This document shows positions 42,781 through 51,112 of a stretch of DNA of 64,000 bases, one piece after another. The notes under the pieces were generated by a model. That model made no database searches. It had not been told where the DNA came from and was given only the letters and a program-made list of their open reading frames with translations. The stretch lies in contig NZ_JACCFM010000001.1 of the NCBI RefSeq assembly GCF_013410665.1, positions 2,294,001 to 2,358,000 on the forward strand, read 5' to 3'. The translations under genes and the position numbers were made by a program. Position 1 is the first letter of the stretch. Each line of letters begins with the position of its first letter. The stretch is from Leifsonia psychrotolerans (GTDB lineage Bacteria; Actinomycetota; Actinomycetes; Actinomycetales; Microbacteriaceae).

Positions 42781-44277
42781 ATGACGCATTACATTCCCGA
42801 GGACCTGCCGTCCTCGATCCAGCACTTCATCAACGGTAAATTCGTCGACTCGGTCGGCGGCGAGACCTTCGATGTGCTCGACCCGGTGTCGAACACGAGC
42901 TACGTCACAGCCGCAGCCGGGCAGAAGGCCGACATCGACCTGGCCGTCGCCGCGGCCAAGCACGCCTTCCAGCACGGTCCCTGGCCGCGCATGATGCCGC
43001 GTCAGCGCTCGCGCGTGCTGCACACAATCGCTGACCTCGTCGAGAGCCGCGGTCAGCGCCTCGCCGAACTCGAGACGTTCGACACCGGCCTGCCGATCAC
43101 GCAGTCGCTGGGCCAAGCCAATCGTGCGGCCGAGAACTTCCGCTTCTTCGCGGACCTCATCGTCGCCCAGAGTGACGACACGTACAAGGTGCCCGGCCGC
43201 CAGGTCAACTACGTCAACCGCAAGCCGATCGGCGTCGCCGGCCTGATCACGCCGTGGAACACCCCGTTCATGCTCGAGTCGTGGAAGCTCGCTCCCGCAC
43301 TCGCCACCGGCAACACCGTCGTGCTGAAGCCGGCCGAATTCACCCCGCTGTCCGCCTCGCTATGGGCCGAGATCTTCCGTGAGGCCGGCGTGCCCGACGG
43401 CGTGTTCAACCTTGTGAACGGCCTCGGCGAGGAAGCCGGGGACGCGCTCGTCAAGCACCCCGATGTTCCCCTCATCTCGTTCACCGGCGAGAGCCGCACC
43501 GGACAGATCATCTTCGGCAACGCGGCTCCCTTCCTCAAGGGCCTGTCGATGGAGCTCGGCGGCAAGTCGCCCGCCGTGGTCTTCGCCGACGCCGACATCG
43601 AGGCCGCTCTCGACGCGACGGTGTTCGGCGTGTTCTCGCTGAACGGCGAGCGCTGCACCGCGGGCAGCCGTATCTTGGTCGAGCGTTCGATCTACGACGA
43701 CTTCGTTGCCCGCTACGCCGAGCGTGCGAAGAACATCGTGGTCGGCGACCCGCACGATCCTGCCACCGAGGTCGGCGCCCTGGTACACCCCGAGCACTAC
43801 GACAAGGTCATGAGTTACGTCGAGATCGGCAAAACCGAAGCCCGTCTCGTCGCCGGCGGCGGCCGCCCCGAGGGCCTGGAGACCGGCAACTACGTCTCCC
43901 CCACGGTCTTCGCCGATGTGTCACCGGATGCCCGCATCTTCCAGGAAGAGATCTTCGGCCCGGTCGTGGCGATCACCCCGTTCGACACCGACGAGGAAGC
44001 GCTCGAGCTGGCTAACAACACCCGCTACGGACTGGCGGCCTACATCTGGACCAACAACCTGAAGCGCGCACACAACTTCTCGCAGTCCGTTGAGGCCGGC
44101 ATGGTCTGGCTCAACTCCAACAACGTGCGCGACCTGCGTACTCCGTTCGGCGGAGTCAAGGCATCCGGTCTGGGCCATGAGGGCGGCTACCGATCGATCG
44201 ACTTCTACACCGACCAGCAGGCTGTGCACATCACGCTGGGCGAGGCGCACTCCCCGCGCTTTGGCACATCGAAGTAG
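42781..44277 (+). CDS. hpaE: 5-carboxymethyl-2-hydroxymuconate semialdehyde dehydrogenase
   Basis: A 498-residue aldehyde dehydrogenase. The NAD-binding GNTVVLKPAEFTPL is near residue 177, the general base Glu258 is in ELGGKS, and the catalytic Cys292 is in NGERCTAGS. It oxidises the HpaD ring-cleavage product 5-carboxymethyl-2-hydroxymuconate semialdehyde, as shown by its place between gntR and hpaD. The same fold could also oxidise arylacetaldehydes from the amine oxidase, for which no dedicated dehydrogenase is visible. GGAGG lies 11 nt before the ATG. Confidence 0.92.
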   Translation: MTHYIPEDLPSSIQHFINGKFVDSVGGETFDVLDPVSNTSYVTAAAGQKADIDLAVAAAKHAFQHGPWPRMMPRQRSRVLHTIADLVESRGQRLAELETFDTGLPITQSLGQANRAAENFRFFADLIVAQSDDTYKVPGRQVNYVNRKPIGVAGLITPWNTPFMLESWKLAPALATGNTVVLKPAEFTPLSASLWAEIFREAGVPDGVFNLVNGLGEEAGDALVKHPDVPLISFTGESRTGQIIFGNAAPFLKGLSMELGGKSPAVVFADADIEAALDATVFGVFSLNGERCTAGSRILVERSIYDDFVARYAERAKNIVVGDPHDPATEVGALVHPEHYDKVMSYVEIGKTEARLVAGGGRPEGLETGNYVSPTVFADVSPDARIFQEEIFGPVVAITPFDTDEEALELANNTRYGLAAYIWTNNLKRAHNFSQSVEAGMVWLNSNNVRDLRTPFGGVKASGLGHEGGYRSIDFYTDQQAVHITLGEAHSPRFGTSK

Positions 44278-44346
44278 CCCGTTTCCCCCCGGCCTTGGCC
44301 GTTCCTGCAATTGAGCCCGATTTTTCAAGGAAGAGAAAGCATCACC

Positions 44347-45462
44347 ATGACTGAACCCGTCGTCACCTCCGGCAGCCCCATCGCCGTGCCCGTGAACCGT
44401 ATTGCAACCCCCACCGCGCCGGCCCCCGACATCCTGCGCTGCGCCTACATGGAGATCGTCGTCACCGACCTCGCCGCGTCGCGTGAGTTCTATGTCGACA
44501 TCCTCGGCCTCGTCGTCACCGAAGAGGACGAGAACGCGATCTATCTGCGTTCGTTCGAGGAGTTCATCCACCACAATCTCGTGCTGCGCAAGGGCCCCAT
44601 CGCCGCGGTCGCCGCGTTCTCCTACCGCGTGCGTAGCCCCGAAGACCTCGACAAGGCCGTGGCCTTTTACACCGAGCTCGGCTGCCGCGTCGAACGCAAC
44701 AGCCAGGGCTACACGAAGGGCATCGGCGACTCGGTGCGCGTCGAAGACCCGCTGGGATTCCCGTACGAGTTCTTCTACGACGTCGAGCACGTCGAGCGCC
44801 TCGCCTGGGCGTACCACCTGCAGACTCCGGGCTGCCTCGTGCGCCTCGACCACTTCAACCAGGTCACTCCCGACGTTCCCCGCGCCGTGGCGTACATGGA
44901 GGACCTCGGCTTCCGTGTGACCGAAGACATTCAGGATGAGGCGGGCACCACCTACGCCGCGTGGATGCGCCGTAAGCCCACCGTGCACGACACCGCCATG
45001 ACCGGTGGTGACGGCCCCCGCATGCACCACGTCGCATTCGCAACCCACGAGAAGCACAACATCATCGCGATCTGCGACAAGCTCGGCGCGCTGCGGAAGA
45101 GTGACACCATCGAACGTGGCCCCGGCCGCCACGGTGTCTCAAACGCGTTCTACCTGTACCTGCGCGACCCCGACGGTCACCGCGTCGAGGTCTACACGCA
45201 GGACTACTACACCGGCGACCCCGACAACCCCGTCGTCACCTGGGACGTGCACGACAATCAGCGCCGCGACTGGTGGGGCAATGCCGTCGTGCCGAGCTGG
45301 TACACGGATGCCTCGCTCGTGCTCGACCTGGACGGCAACCCGCAGCCGCTCATCGCGCGCACCGACGACTCCGAGATGGAGGTGACCGTCGGCGCGGACG
45401 GCTTCTCGTATACCCGTGAGGGCGACAACGAGAAGGGCTTCAAGCTCGGCCACACACTCTAG
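44347..45462 (+). CDS. hpaD: 3,4-dihydroxyphenylacetate (homoprotocatechuate) 2,3-dioxygenase
   Basis: A 371-residue extradiol dioxygenase of the VOC superfamily, the type found in Brevibacterium and Arthrobacter. Two pairs of VOC modules are visible. Metal ligands are His169 (RLDHFNQV), His227/His228 (MHHVAF, one of the pair) and Glu281 (HRVEVYTQDYY). It opens the ring of homoprotocatechuate next to the hydroxyls. The Brevibacterium enzyme uses iron and the Arthrobacter MndD uses manganese; sequence alone does not settle which applies here. AAGGAAG lies about 15 nt before the ATG. A 13-bp-stem hairpin follows the stop, ending the operon. Confidence 0.95.
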   Translation: MTEPVVTSGSPIAVPVNRIATPTAPAPDILRCAYMEIVVTDLAASREFYVDILGLVVTEEDENAIYLRSFEEFIHHNLVLRKGPIAAVAAFSYRVRSPEDLDKAVAFYTELGCRVERNSQGYTKGIGDSVRVEDPLGFPYEFFYDVEHVERLAWAYHLQTPGCLVRLDHFNQVTPDVPRAVAYMEDLGFRVTEDIQDEAGTTYAAWMRRKPTVHDTAMTGGDGPRMHHVAFATHEKHNIIAICDKLGALRKSDTIERGPGRHGVSNAFYLYLRDPDGHRVEVYTQDYYTGDPDNPVVTWDVHDNQRRDWWGNAVVPSWYTDASLVLDLDGNPQPLIARTDDSEMEVTVGADGFSYTREGDNEKGFKLGHTL

Positions 45463-45511
45463 GCCAGTTGTTCAGACGCGCGGTACCTGCCTGATCGGCT
45501 GGACTGCCAGA

Positions 45512-45541
45512 CGGGCCCGGATGCTCCGGCATCCGGGCCCG
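45512..45541 (+). terminator. hpa operon terminator hairpin
   Basis: CGGGCCCGGATGC, loop TCCG, and the exact complement give a perfect 13-bp stem. No T-run follows. It lies 50 bp after hpaD. Confidence 0.7.
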
Positions 45542-45543
45542 TC

Positions 45544-45700
45544 GCCGTCTGCTGCCGCCCGCGCCGCCCGCGCCGCCGTCAGTCGCCGTCTGCCGCCGTC
45601 AGTCGCCGTCTGCTGCCGTCTGCTGCCGCCCGCGCCGCCTCACCGCCACGCCGCCCACGCCGCCCACGCCGCCCACGCCGCCCACGCGCCACCTCTACCA
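45544..45700. repeat. GC-rich simple-sequence tract
   Basis: Variants of CGCCGTCTGCTGCCG and CCGTCAGTCGCCGTCTG are followed by about five units of CACGCCGCC. This tract and the 88-bp palindrome at 45727 fill the 412-bp gap between hpaD and the convergent AbiEi/DUF559-type gene. Confidence 0.8.
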
Positions 45701-45726
45701 CCACCCGCTGTTACCCCCACCGCTTC

Positions 45727-45814
45727 TGTCCCCGGATTCGGAGATCGGGCAGCTTGTCGGCGTGTCGCCGTCGCGACACGCGGCATCCGCTCACATTCTC
45801 CGAATCCGGGGGCT
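45727..45814. repeat. 88-bp palindromic element, copy 2
   Basis: Left arm TGTCCCCGGATTCGGAG (45727-45743). The right arm starts CTCCGAATCCGGGG at 45798, with the last three bases diverged. Inner stem CGTGTCGC (45761-45768) pairs with GCGACACG (45773-45780). It lies between convergent genes. Confidence 0.82.
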
Positions 45815-45874
45815 GCAGTCGCGTGCACAATGATGCCGCGAGTGCCCTCCAACTCTTCCCTGGCAGCCACCGAC

Positions 45875-46819
45875 TCAGAACGGATGCGTGTGCTGCCCCC
45901 GGCGCATCAGCAGCTGCATGGTGCCGAGCACCATCGGCCAGTCGCCCAGAATCTGGTGGTGGGAGAACTGCACCACGTGAAAACCCTGGGTCTGCAGCCA
46001 GGCAGTGCGTGCGTGGTCACGATCAAACGCACCCGGAGCGGTGTGCACTCCCTCGCCGAGACACTCGAACACGAGCCAGCGCCCAATCAGGAGGTCCGCG
46101 AAGAATCCGCCGGGCAGCGGAGCTTGAGGCTGCGAGGGGATGCCCGCATCCTCAAAATTGCATCGCGCAACTGATTCTCCCACTGCTTGCGAGAGCCCGC
46201 ACGAGCGGTCCACGACCATCGCGGCCTGCTCTCTCGACACCCTCGCCCGAATTCGAGTGAGTCCAGCGCCGTCAAGCAGCGGCAAGCCCGTCTCCCGACC
46301 GATGCGGGGAATCTCGAGGGCTGAATCGAGCGCGCAGATCGCATCGATCGGGGGAAGGCATCTGATGAGCTGCACCACGCAGTCTTCGATCGAGACGATG
46401 TGCCGCGAGGATTGGTCGAGGCGCGGGGAATCCCAGTGAAGGTGGATTCGGGTCCCCCGCTCGCGAGCGCCGGGGCGCAGCGCAGTCGCAGTCGGTTCAA
46501 ATTGCACCCGCGGATCCACTCGGCTACGGAACCGGGAATCGTGAGGATCGACCGAAACATGCAGACGTTCGGCGCCGTGCAACACACGCAGGCCGTGCAA
46601 CGGCGCCGCGCTCACACAACACACGCGCCCGCCGACACGTAACGCCTCGACAATCAACTCTGCGGTCCCCGGAAGGCAATAGTGCCCGATGCGCTGTCGC
46701 ACGATCTCGCCCCCGAACACGGCCTCGGCCAACATGCGTTTGGTGATTCCTCGGCGTCTCAACTCCGAGGTGCTTGCCACCCCACCGATCCGGCGCAATC
46801 CACTCGCGACATTCGTCAT
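45875..46819 (-). CDS. AbiEi-like winged-helix / DUF559 endonuclease-fold protein
   Basis: A 314-residue protein. The N-terminal region (about 5-50, GGVASTSELRRRGITKRMLA) resembles the winged helix of AbiEi-type antitoxins. The C-terminal 80 residues (ADLLIGRWLVFECLGEGVHT, then DHARTAWLQTQGFHVVQFS) match the DUF559/Vsr-like PD-(D/E)XK fold. The usual Glu and the Asp of ADLL are present, but the Lys position is unclear. Such proteins are common as orphans in Actinobacteria; their function is unknown. No toxin partner is adjacent. The ATG at 46819 follows GGGGAG by 9 nt; an ATG at 46867 is possible. Confidence 0.7.
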   Translation of the reverse strand: MTNVASGLRRIGGVASTSELRRRGITKRMLAEAVFGGEIVRQRIGHYCLPGTAELIVEALRVGGRVCCVSAAPLHGLRVLHGAERLHVSVDPHDSRFRSRVDPRVQFEPTATALRPGARERGTRIHLHWDSPRLDQSSRHIVSIEDCVVQLIRCLPPIDAICALDSALEIPRIGRETGLPLLDGAGLTRIRARVSREQAAMVVDRSCGLSQAVGESVARCNFEDAGIPSQPQAPLPGGFFADLLIGRWLVFECLGEGVHTAPGAFDRDHARTAWLQTQGFHVVQFSHHQILGDWPMVLGTMQLLMRRGQHTHPF

Positions 46820-47030
46820 GAGCTCAGACTCCCCGAGCCCCACTCCGAGTCGCGGCAGTGCGCTCATTCGGTGGGAAACTGGTTCATCCCGTGTCTGTGG
46901 CGGAGCCCTCGCCTCGCAAACGGATGCGTCGTCCGTCCCTGGCGCGCGCCTGAGCGCGTTCCCGATCCTCGTCCCAGTTCCTGCCTCGGTCCCAGGCCCC
47001 CTCCGTGTGCCTGTCCCGTGTCGTCCTCTC
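46820..47030. other. gap upstream of the AbiEi/DUF559-type gene
   Basis: No gene is evident between the DUF559 start and the palindrome at 47031. The plus strand is pyrimidine-rich with repeated CAGTTCC, GGTCCC and TGTCCC words. A minus-strand promoter for the downstream gene must lie here, but no clear -35/-10 pair was found. Confidence 0.4.
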
Positions 47031-47118
47031 TGTCCCCCGATTCGGAGAATCAAGCACATAGCCGCGTGTCGCCGCGCCGGAACATGGCGTGTCGCGCCAA
47101 TCTCCGAATCGGGGGACA
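47031..47118. repeat. 88-bp palindromic element, copy 3
   Basis: Arms TGTCCCCCGATTCGGAG (47031-47047) and CTCCGAATCGGGGGACA (47102-47118) are perfectly complementary. Relative to copy 1, the G-C pair next to GATT has become C-G on both arms, a compensatory change. It ends 39 bp past the 3' end of the VOC gene. Confidence 0.85.
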
Positions 47119-47156
47119 GCGCACAGAGTGCCAGCGCCCGAACCGAGGAGTACGTG

Positions 47157-47552
47157 TCAGGCCGGCAGCGGCGCGTACAGGTCGACCGCGTTGCCGTCGG
47201 GGTCGAGGAGCGTCGCGTAGCGCTGACCCCAGAAGGCATCCCACGGCTGCACGTGGACGGCGAACCCGGCTTCGGTCATCTCGGCGAAAACCCGGTCGAC
47301 CTCGGCCGGCGTCTCGCAGTCGAAGGCCAGCGCCACCCGGTGGCTGCCCGTCGGCGCCGTCCAGGTCGGGTCGAAGGTTCTGACGGTCTCGATCGTGTCC
47401 CAGCCGAGGCGCAGACCGCCGGGCAATGCGGCCTCAACGTGACCCTCGTCATCCGAAATCTCGGGAATCTCCAGCCCGAGCCGGCGATAGAAGTCGAGCG
47501 AGCGACCCAGGTCGGCCACGACGAGGCCGATGAAGTTGAACGTGATTGCCAT
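47157..47552 (-). CDS. VOC-family (glyoxalase-like) protein
   Basis: A 131-residue single-domain vicinal oxygen chelate protein with two beta-alpha-beta-beta-beta halves (FNFIGLVVADLGRSLDFYRR and FAVHVQPWDAFWGQRYATLL). The C-terminal metal-type segment LDPDGNAVDLYA carries Asp where active glyoxalases usually have Glu, and there is no obvious first His. It may be a binding protein or a resistance-type VOC protein rather than an enzyme. It is 9 nt after pncA in the same orientation and probably co-transcribed with it. Confidence 0.82.
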   Translation of the reverse strand: MAITFNFIGLVVADLGRSLDFYRRLGLEIPEISDDEGHVEAALPGGLRLGWDTIETVRTFDPTWTAPTGSHRVALAFDCETPAEVDRVFAEMTEAGFAVHVQPWDAFWGQRYATLLDPDGNAVDLYAPLPA

Positions 47553-47561
47553 GATTTCAGT

Positions 47562-48194
47562 CTACGAATCGGTGCCAGTGCCGGCATCGGCACGTTCGGC
47601 ATCCGTTGCGACGGCATGCGAGGTCGCCAGCACCGCGCCGGCGTGCGCCATCTCGGCCAGAGCCGCCTCGCTCGGCCCGGCAGCGACGCCAGCGATGAGA
47701 TCGGTCAACACACGCACATGCTGGCCGTGTTCGAGCGCGTCAAGCGTCGAGGCCCGCACGCAGTGATCCGTCGCCAGGCCCACAATGTCGATGTCGGTCA
47801 CACCCCGCGCGGCGAGCAGCGCACCCACCGTCTCGCCAGCCTCGGTCGTTCCCTCGAAGATCGAGTAGGCGGGCTTGCCCTGCCCTTTACGAATGTGGAA
47901 TGTCACGGCATCCGTCGCCAAGGCCGGGTGATATTCGGCACCGGACGTACCGGCCACGCAATGCACCGGCCAGGTCGACACGTAGTCGGGCGCGGCATCC
48001 CGAGCGAAATGACCGCCGTTGTCGTTGCCGATGTCGTGCCAGTCGCGCGAGGCGAAGACTGAGCTATAGAGCTCCGGATGCCGCGCCAGCAGGCCGGTCA
48101 CCCCGGCCGCGACGGCAGACCCGCCGTCGACCCCGAGAGCGCCGCCCTCGGTGAAGTCATTCTGAACGTCAATGATGAACAGTGCTCGAGTCAC
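47562..48194 (-). CDS. pncA: nicotinamidase
   Basis: A 210-residue cysteine hydrolase of the isochorismatase fold that converts nicotinamide to nicotinate in NAD salvage. The catalytic triad is Asp9 (IIDVQNDF), Lys103 (HIRKGQGKP) and Cys145 (ATDHCVRAS). Metal-binding residues appear in RDWHD (51-54) and GGHF, followed by the usual WPVHCV. GTG 48194 was chosen because GAAGGAG lies 6 nt upstream. The downstream VOC gene is 9 nt away. The PBP4 gene upstream ends 46 bp before, so a shared transcript is possible. Confidence 0.93.
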   Translation of the reverse strand: MTRALFIIDVQNDFTEGGALGVDGGSAVAAGVTGLLARHPELYSSVFASRDWHDIGNDNGGHFARDAAPDYVSTWPVHCVAGTSGAEYHPALATDAVTFHIRKGQGKPAYSIFEGTTEAGETVGALLAARGVTDIDIVGLATDHCVRASTLDALEHGQHVRVLTDLIAGVAAGPSEAALAEMAHAGAVLATSHAVATDAERADAGTGTDS

Positions 48195-48240
48195 GGTCCA
48201 CTCCTTCGGGTTCGGTACTGCCCTGTTCGTGCGTGCTGCG

Positions 48241-49749
48241 CTAGTTGTTCGAGAGATTGTCGCCGCAGGTGAAGAATGCGGCGGTGATGGTGTCGATGGC
48301 CTGCTTGGCATTGTCGCTCACATCGCCAAGCGCGTAAACGGCGAAGGTGAGCGGTGTGCCGTCGGCGGCGTGAATGATTCCTGACAGCGTGTATCCGGTG
48401 TCGATCCAGCCGGTTTTGGCGAACACAGCACCGTCGGCGACCGAACTGGCGCCGCTGAACCTGTCGCTGTACGACAGTGAACCTGATCGGCCAGCCACCG
48501 GCAGACCGTCGAAGATGACGCCCAGGTTGCCTTCCCGCGCGTTGATCTTGCGGAACAGCTGCGTGAGGTAGCTCGGCGGCACCGCGTTGTTGTCGCTCAG
48601 GCCAGAGCCGTCGGCTATGACGATGCCCGTGGTGTCAATGCCGTAGCCGGCCAAGCCGGCGATGGTCGATTGGTTCAGCGCCGCAAAGGTGTTGCCAGCG
48701 CCCGACTTCACAGCCACGAGGCGGGCCAGCATTTCGGCGAGTGCGTTGTCGGAGACGATCAAGGACTGCTGAATCAGGGTGGACACGGGCTGTGATTCCA
48801 CACTGGCCAGCACGGCCGCTCCGGCCGGTGCTGTGCCGCGCGAGACCTCGATTGACCCGGGGAGAAGCCGTTGGAAGGCCTCGCCGGCGCGGCCGATTGG
48901 GTCATCGCTCCGCTCCGAGGTGCTGCGGAAAGGGTTGTCGCGGTCGCCGTCGACCTGCAGGGCCGTGATCTCTGGCATGTAGCCGTCGGTGAGTTCCTTG
49001 CGGTTCCAACTCGGCTCCCAGCCGGGGTCACCGAACATCGACGAATCAAGCACGAGCGACGAGATACGCTGGTCGGCGTTGGCCGGGTCGGCCTGCCATG
49101 CTGCGAGAGCCTGCGCGGCCAGTGCGTCGAGGTGGGCCGCTCCGGCATACGTGGATTCCTCGCCAGTGCTCGTGCGCGACAGGGTGAGGTCTCCCCCGCC
49201 GACGAGAACGATCTGGCCTGGTTCCGTTCCCCTGACGACTGACGTCGTGGCTCGGTAGTCGGGTCCGAGTACGGCCAGCGCCGCAGCCGAGGTCAGTACC
49301 TTGAGCACGCTCGCGGTGCGCGACGGCGTGCTGCCCCCGCGATCGAAGAGAATCTCGCCGGTGTTGGCGTTGACGACTTGAGCCTGAAAACTGCCGAGCC
49401 GCGGGTCTGTCGCGAGCTCTGCGACGCTGCAGGTGCGTAGGCGGCTGGCCACACTCTCGGTTCCGGGCACAGTTCGCGGCGGAACCGTGGCGGTCGGAGT
49501 CGGGGTCGGCGTGGCCGAGGCCGTGGCCGTGGAGATCGCGACGGGTTCCGGTGTCGATCCAGTCGACGCACCTGCGAAGACGGCCCCGGTGCCGAGCAGC
49601 GCGAATGCCACGGCGCTAGCGCCGATCAGGCTTGCAACGCGGTGACGCTTTACAAATCCCACTGCGCCGGAGTGGTCCGTGGTGCCCGCATCGGGGCTCT
49701 CGGAGTCGGCACGACGGTTCAGCTCAGCATCAGATTCTTCCACCCGCAT
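48241..49749 (-). CDS. dacB: D-alanyl-D-alanine carboxypeptidase (PBP4/DacB family)
   Basis: A 502-residue class C penicillin-binding protein. A cytoplasmic tail (1-35) is followed by a membrane anchor (about 38-60, ASLIGASAVAFALLGTGAVFAG) and a Ser/Thr/Pro-rich linker. The catalytic SxxK is Ser147-Lys150 (SVLK), SDN is in LIVSDNALAE, and KTG in FAKTGWIDTG. Such enzymes trim or hydrolyse peptidoglycan peptides outside the membrane. The Thr-Pro repeats (about 75-92) are a typical wall-spanning linker. Confidence 0.92.
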   Translation of the reverse strand: MRVEESDAELNRRADSESPDAGTTDHSGAVGFVKRHRVASLIGASAVAFALLGTGAVFAGASTGSTPEPVAISTATASATPTPTPTATVPPRTVPGTESVASRLRTCSVAELATDPRLGSFQAQVVNANTGEILFDRGGSTPSRTASVLKVLTSAAALAVLGPDYRATTSVVRGTEPGQIVLVGGGDLTLSRTSTGEESTYAGAAHLDALAAQALAAWQADPANADQRISSLVLDSSMFGDPGWEPSWNRKELTDGYMPEITALQVDGDRDNPFRSTSERSDDPIGRAGEAFQRLLPGSIEVSRGTAPAGAAVLASVESQPVSTLIQQSLIVSDNALAEMLARLVAVKSGAGNTFAALNQSTIAGLAGYGIDTTGIVIADGSGLSDNNAVPPSYLTQLFRKINAREGNLGVIFDGLPVAGRSGSLSYSDRFSGASSVADGAVFAKTGWIDTGYTLSGIIHAADGTPLTFAVYALGDVSDNAKQAIDTITAAFFTCGDNLSNN

Positions 49750-49815
49750 ACTTTACCCAACCCATGTGAGAGAGCGCCCAGCGCACGGACTCACCGTGCC
49801 GCCGACTGCCCGCGC

Positions 49816-50799
49816 CTACTCACCCGGATAGCGCAGACCGATCTGCTCGCGAATGGTGTCAAGCGTTTCCATGATCGAGACGGATTCCTCCGGTGACATG
49901 ATCGTGCTCGCGAGGTCGCCGCGCGCAATCACCTGCTCGATCTCGTCAGCCTGGAATTGCATGCCTCGACCGTTCACGTCGGCCGAGAACGTCTCAAGCA
50001 CGGTGCCGTCGCTGTCGAGAACCCGCATGGTGGTGGGCGAGTACCACACCGTGTCGATTTCGATCCGACCGTCGGTGCCCAGAATCATTGCGGTGTTCGG
50101 ACCCGCGGTATCGCTGGCCGACAGGGTCGACGCGATCTGGCCATCCGGGTATCGGAAGATTGTTGCGACCTGCGCGTCGGCCCCGGTCTGCTTGAAGCTG
50201 GCGCTGGCCAGAATCGTTTCGGGGCGTCCGAAGAGCTCGTGAGCGAATGAGATCGGGTAGATTCCGAGGTCGAGTAGTGCCCCGCCGCCGAGCTCCAACG
50301 AGTTGATTCGGTGTTCCGGGTCGTCGGAGAGGTTCTGTGTGTGATCGACGATGAGGCTGTGCACGTCGCCGAGGGTTCCAGCAGCAATAATTTCGCGGAT
50401 GCGCACCATGTGCGGCAGAAAACGCGTCCACATCGCTTCCATGATGACGACGCCGTTGGCTGCGGCCAGGTCGACGAGCTCGCGGGCCTCGGCAGCGTTA
50501 AGAGTGATCGGCTTCTCGATTAGAACGTGCTTGCCCGCGTTGAGGGCGAGTCTGGCATTCGCCAGGTGAAACGGATGCGGCGTCGACACGTAGATGATGT
50601 CGACTTCAGGGTCGGCCACGAGTGCGTCATAGCTGCTGTGAGCCGTCGGAATATCAAACTCGGCCGCAAAGATATCGGCGGCCTCCTGCGTGCGGGACCC
50701 GACGGCCTGAACCGCGAAGCCACTCTCACGCAGGTCACTTGCGAACAGGTGGGCGATCCAACCGGTGGCCAGTATCCCCCAGCGAAGTGTGTGCGTCAT
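49816..50799 (-). CDS. Gfo/Idh/MocA-family oxidoreductase
   Basis: A 327-residue NAD(P)-dependent dehydrogenase. The N-terminal Rossmann domain has WGILATGWIAHLF rather than the usual GxGxxG (GILATGWIA keeps one Gly pair). The conserved EKP motif is in KHVLIEKPITLNA (about 90). The C-terminal domain (about 120-327) includes GALLDLGIYPISF, typical of the family. Substrates are mostly sugars or their derivatives, and the specificity cannot be read here. ATG 50799 has AGGA upstream. Confidence 0.9.
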   Translation of the reverse strand: MTHTLRWGILATGWIAHLFASDLRESGFAVQAVGSRTQEAADIFAAEFDIPTAHSSYDALVADPEVDIIYVSTPHPFHLANARLALNAGKHVLIEKPITLNAAEARELVDLAAANGVVIMEAMWTRFLPHMVRIREIIAAGTLGDVHSLIVDHTQNLSDDPEHRINSLELGGGALLDLGIYPISFAHELFGRPETILASASFKQTGADAQVATIFRYPDGQIASTLSASDTAGPNTAMILGTDGRIEIDTVWYSPTTMRVLDSDGTVLETFSADVNGRGMQFQADEIEQVIARGDLASTIMSPEESVSIMETLDTIREQIGLRYPGE

Positions 50800-50910
50800 G
50801 TCTGGATCCTCACGAAAGCCGGAGCCGACGCTCCGATGCGGCAGCCGAGAATCGGCTGAGACAACATTGGCCACCAACCCAATCGGGCTGGTGGCCAGTG
50901 TTTTGTCGGG

Positions 50911-50982
50911 GCCGCCTATCAGAATCGAACTGATGACCTATTCATTACGAGTGAATCGCTCTACCGACTGAGCTAAGGCGGC
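50911..50982 (-). tRNA. tRNA-Thr (anticodon CGT)
   Basis: A full cloverleaf is visible on the minus strand. The acceptor stem GCCGCCT pairs with AGGCGGC, the D arm is GCTCAGTCGGTAGAGC, the anticodon loop CTCGTAA (anticodon CGT, reading ACG) sits on a 5-bp stem, and the T arm contains TTCGATT. CCA is not encoded. The discriminator position would be C. Confidence 0.95.
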
Positions 50983-51112
50983 TTGATCCACGAGCTCCTC
51001 GCGAGGAAGAACTCGGTGACACAGCATCAAAGCTTACCGGCTCCGGCGACTGGTTTTGTACACTCCGCCCCGACAGGGACCGTGAAACCGAGAATCCCGG
51101 CTCAAAAACTGC

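Noticed and set aside
40420-45132. Long minus-strand frames opposite hpaG, hpaE and hpaD
   Set aside because: They mirror well-conserved catabolic genes and show no domain of their own.
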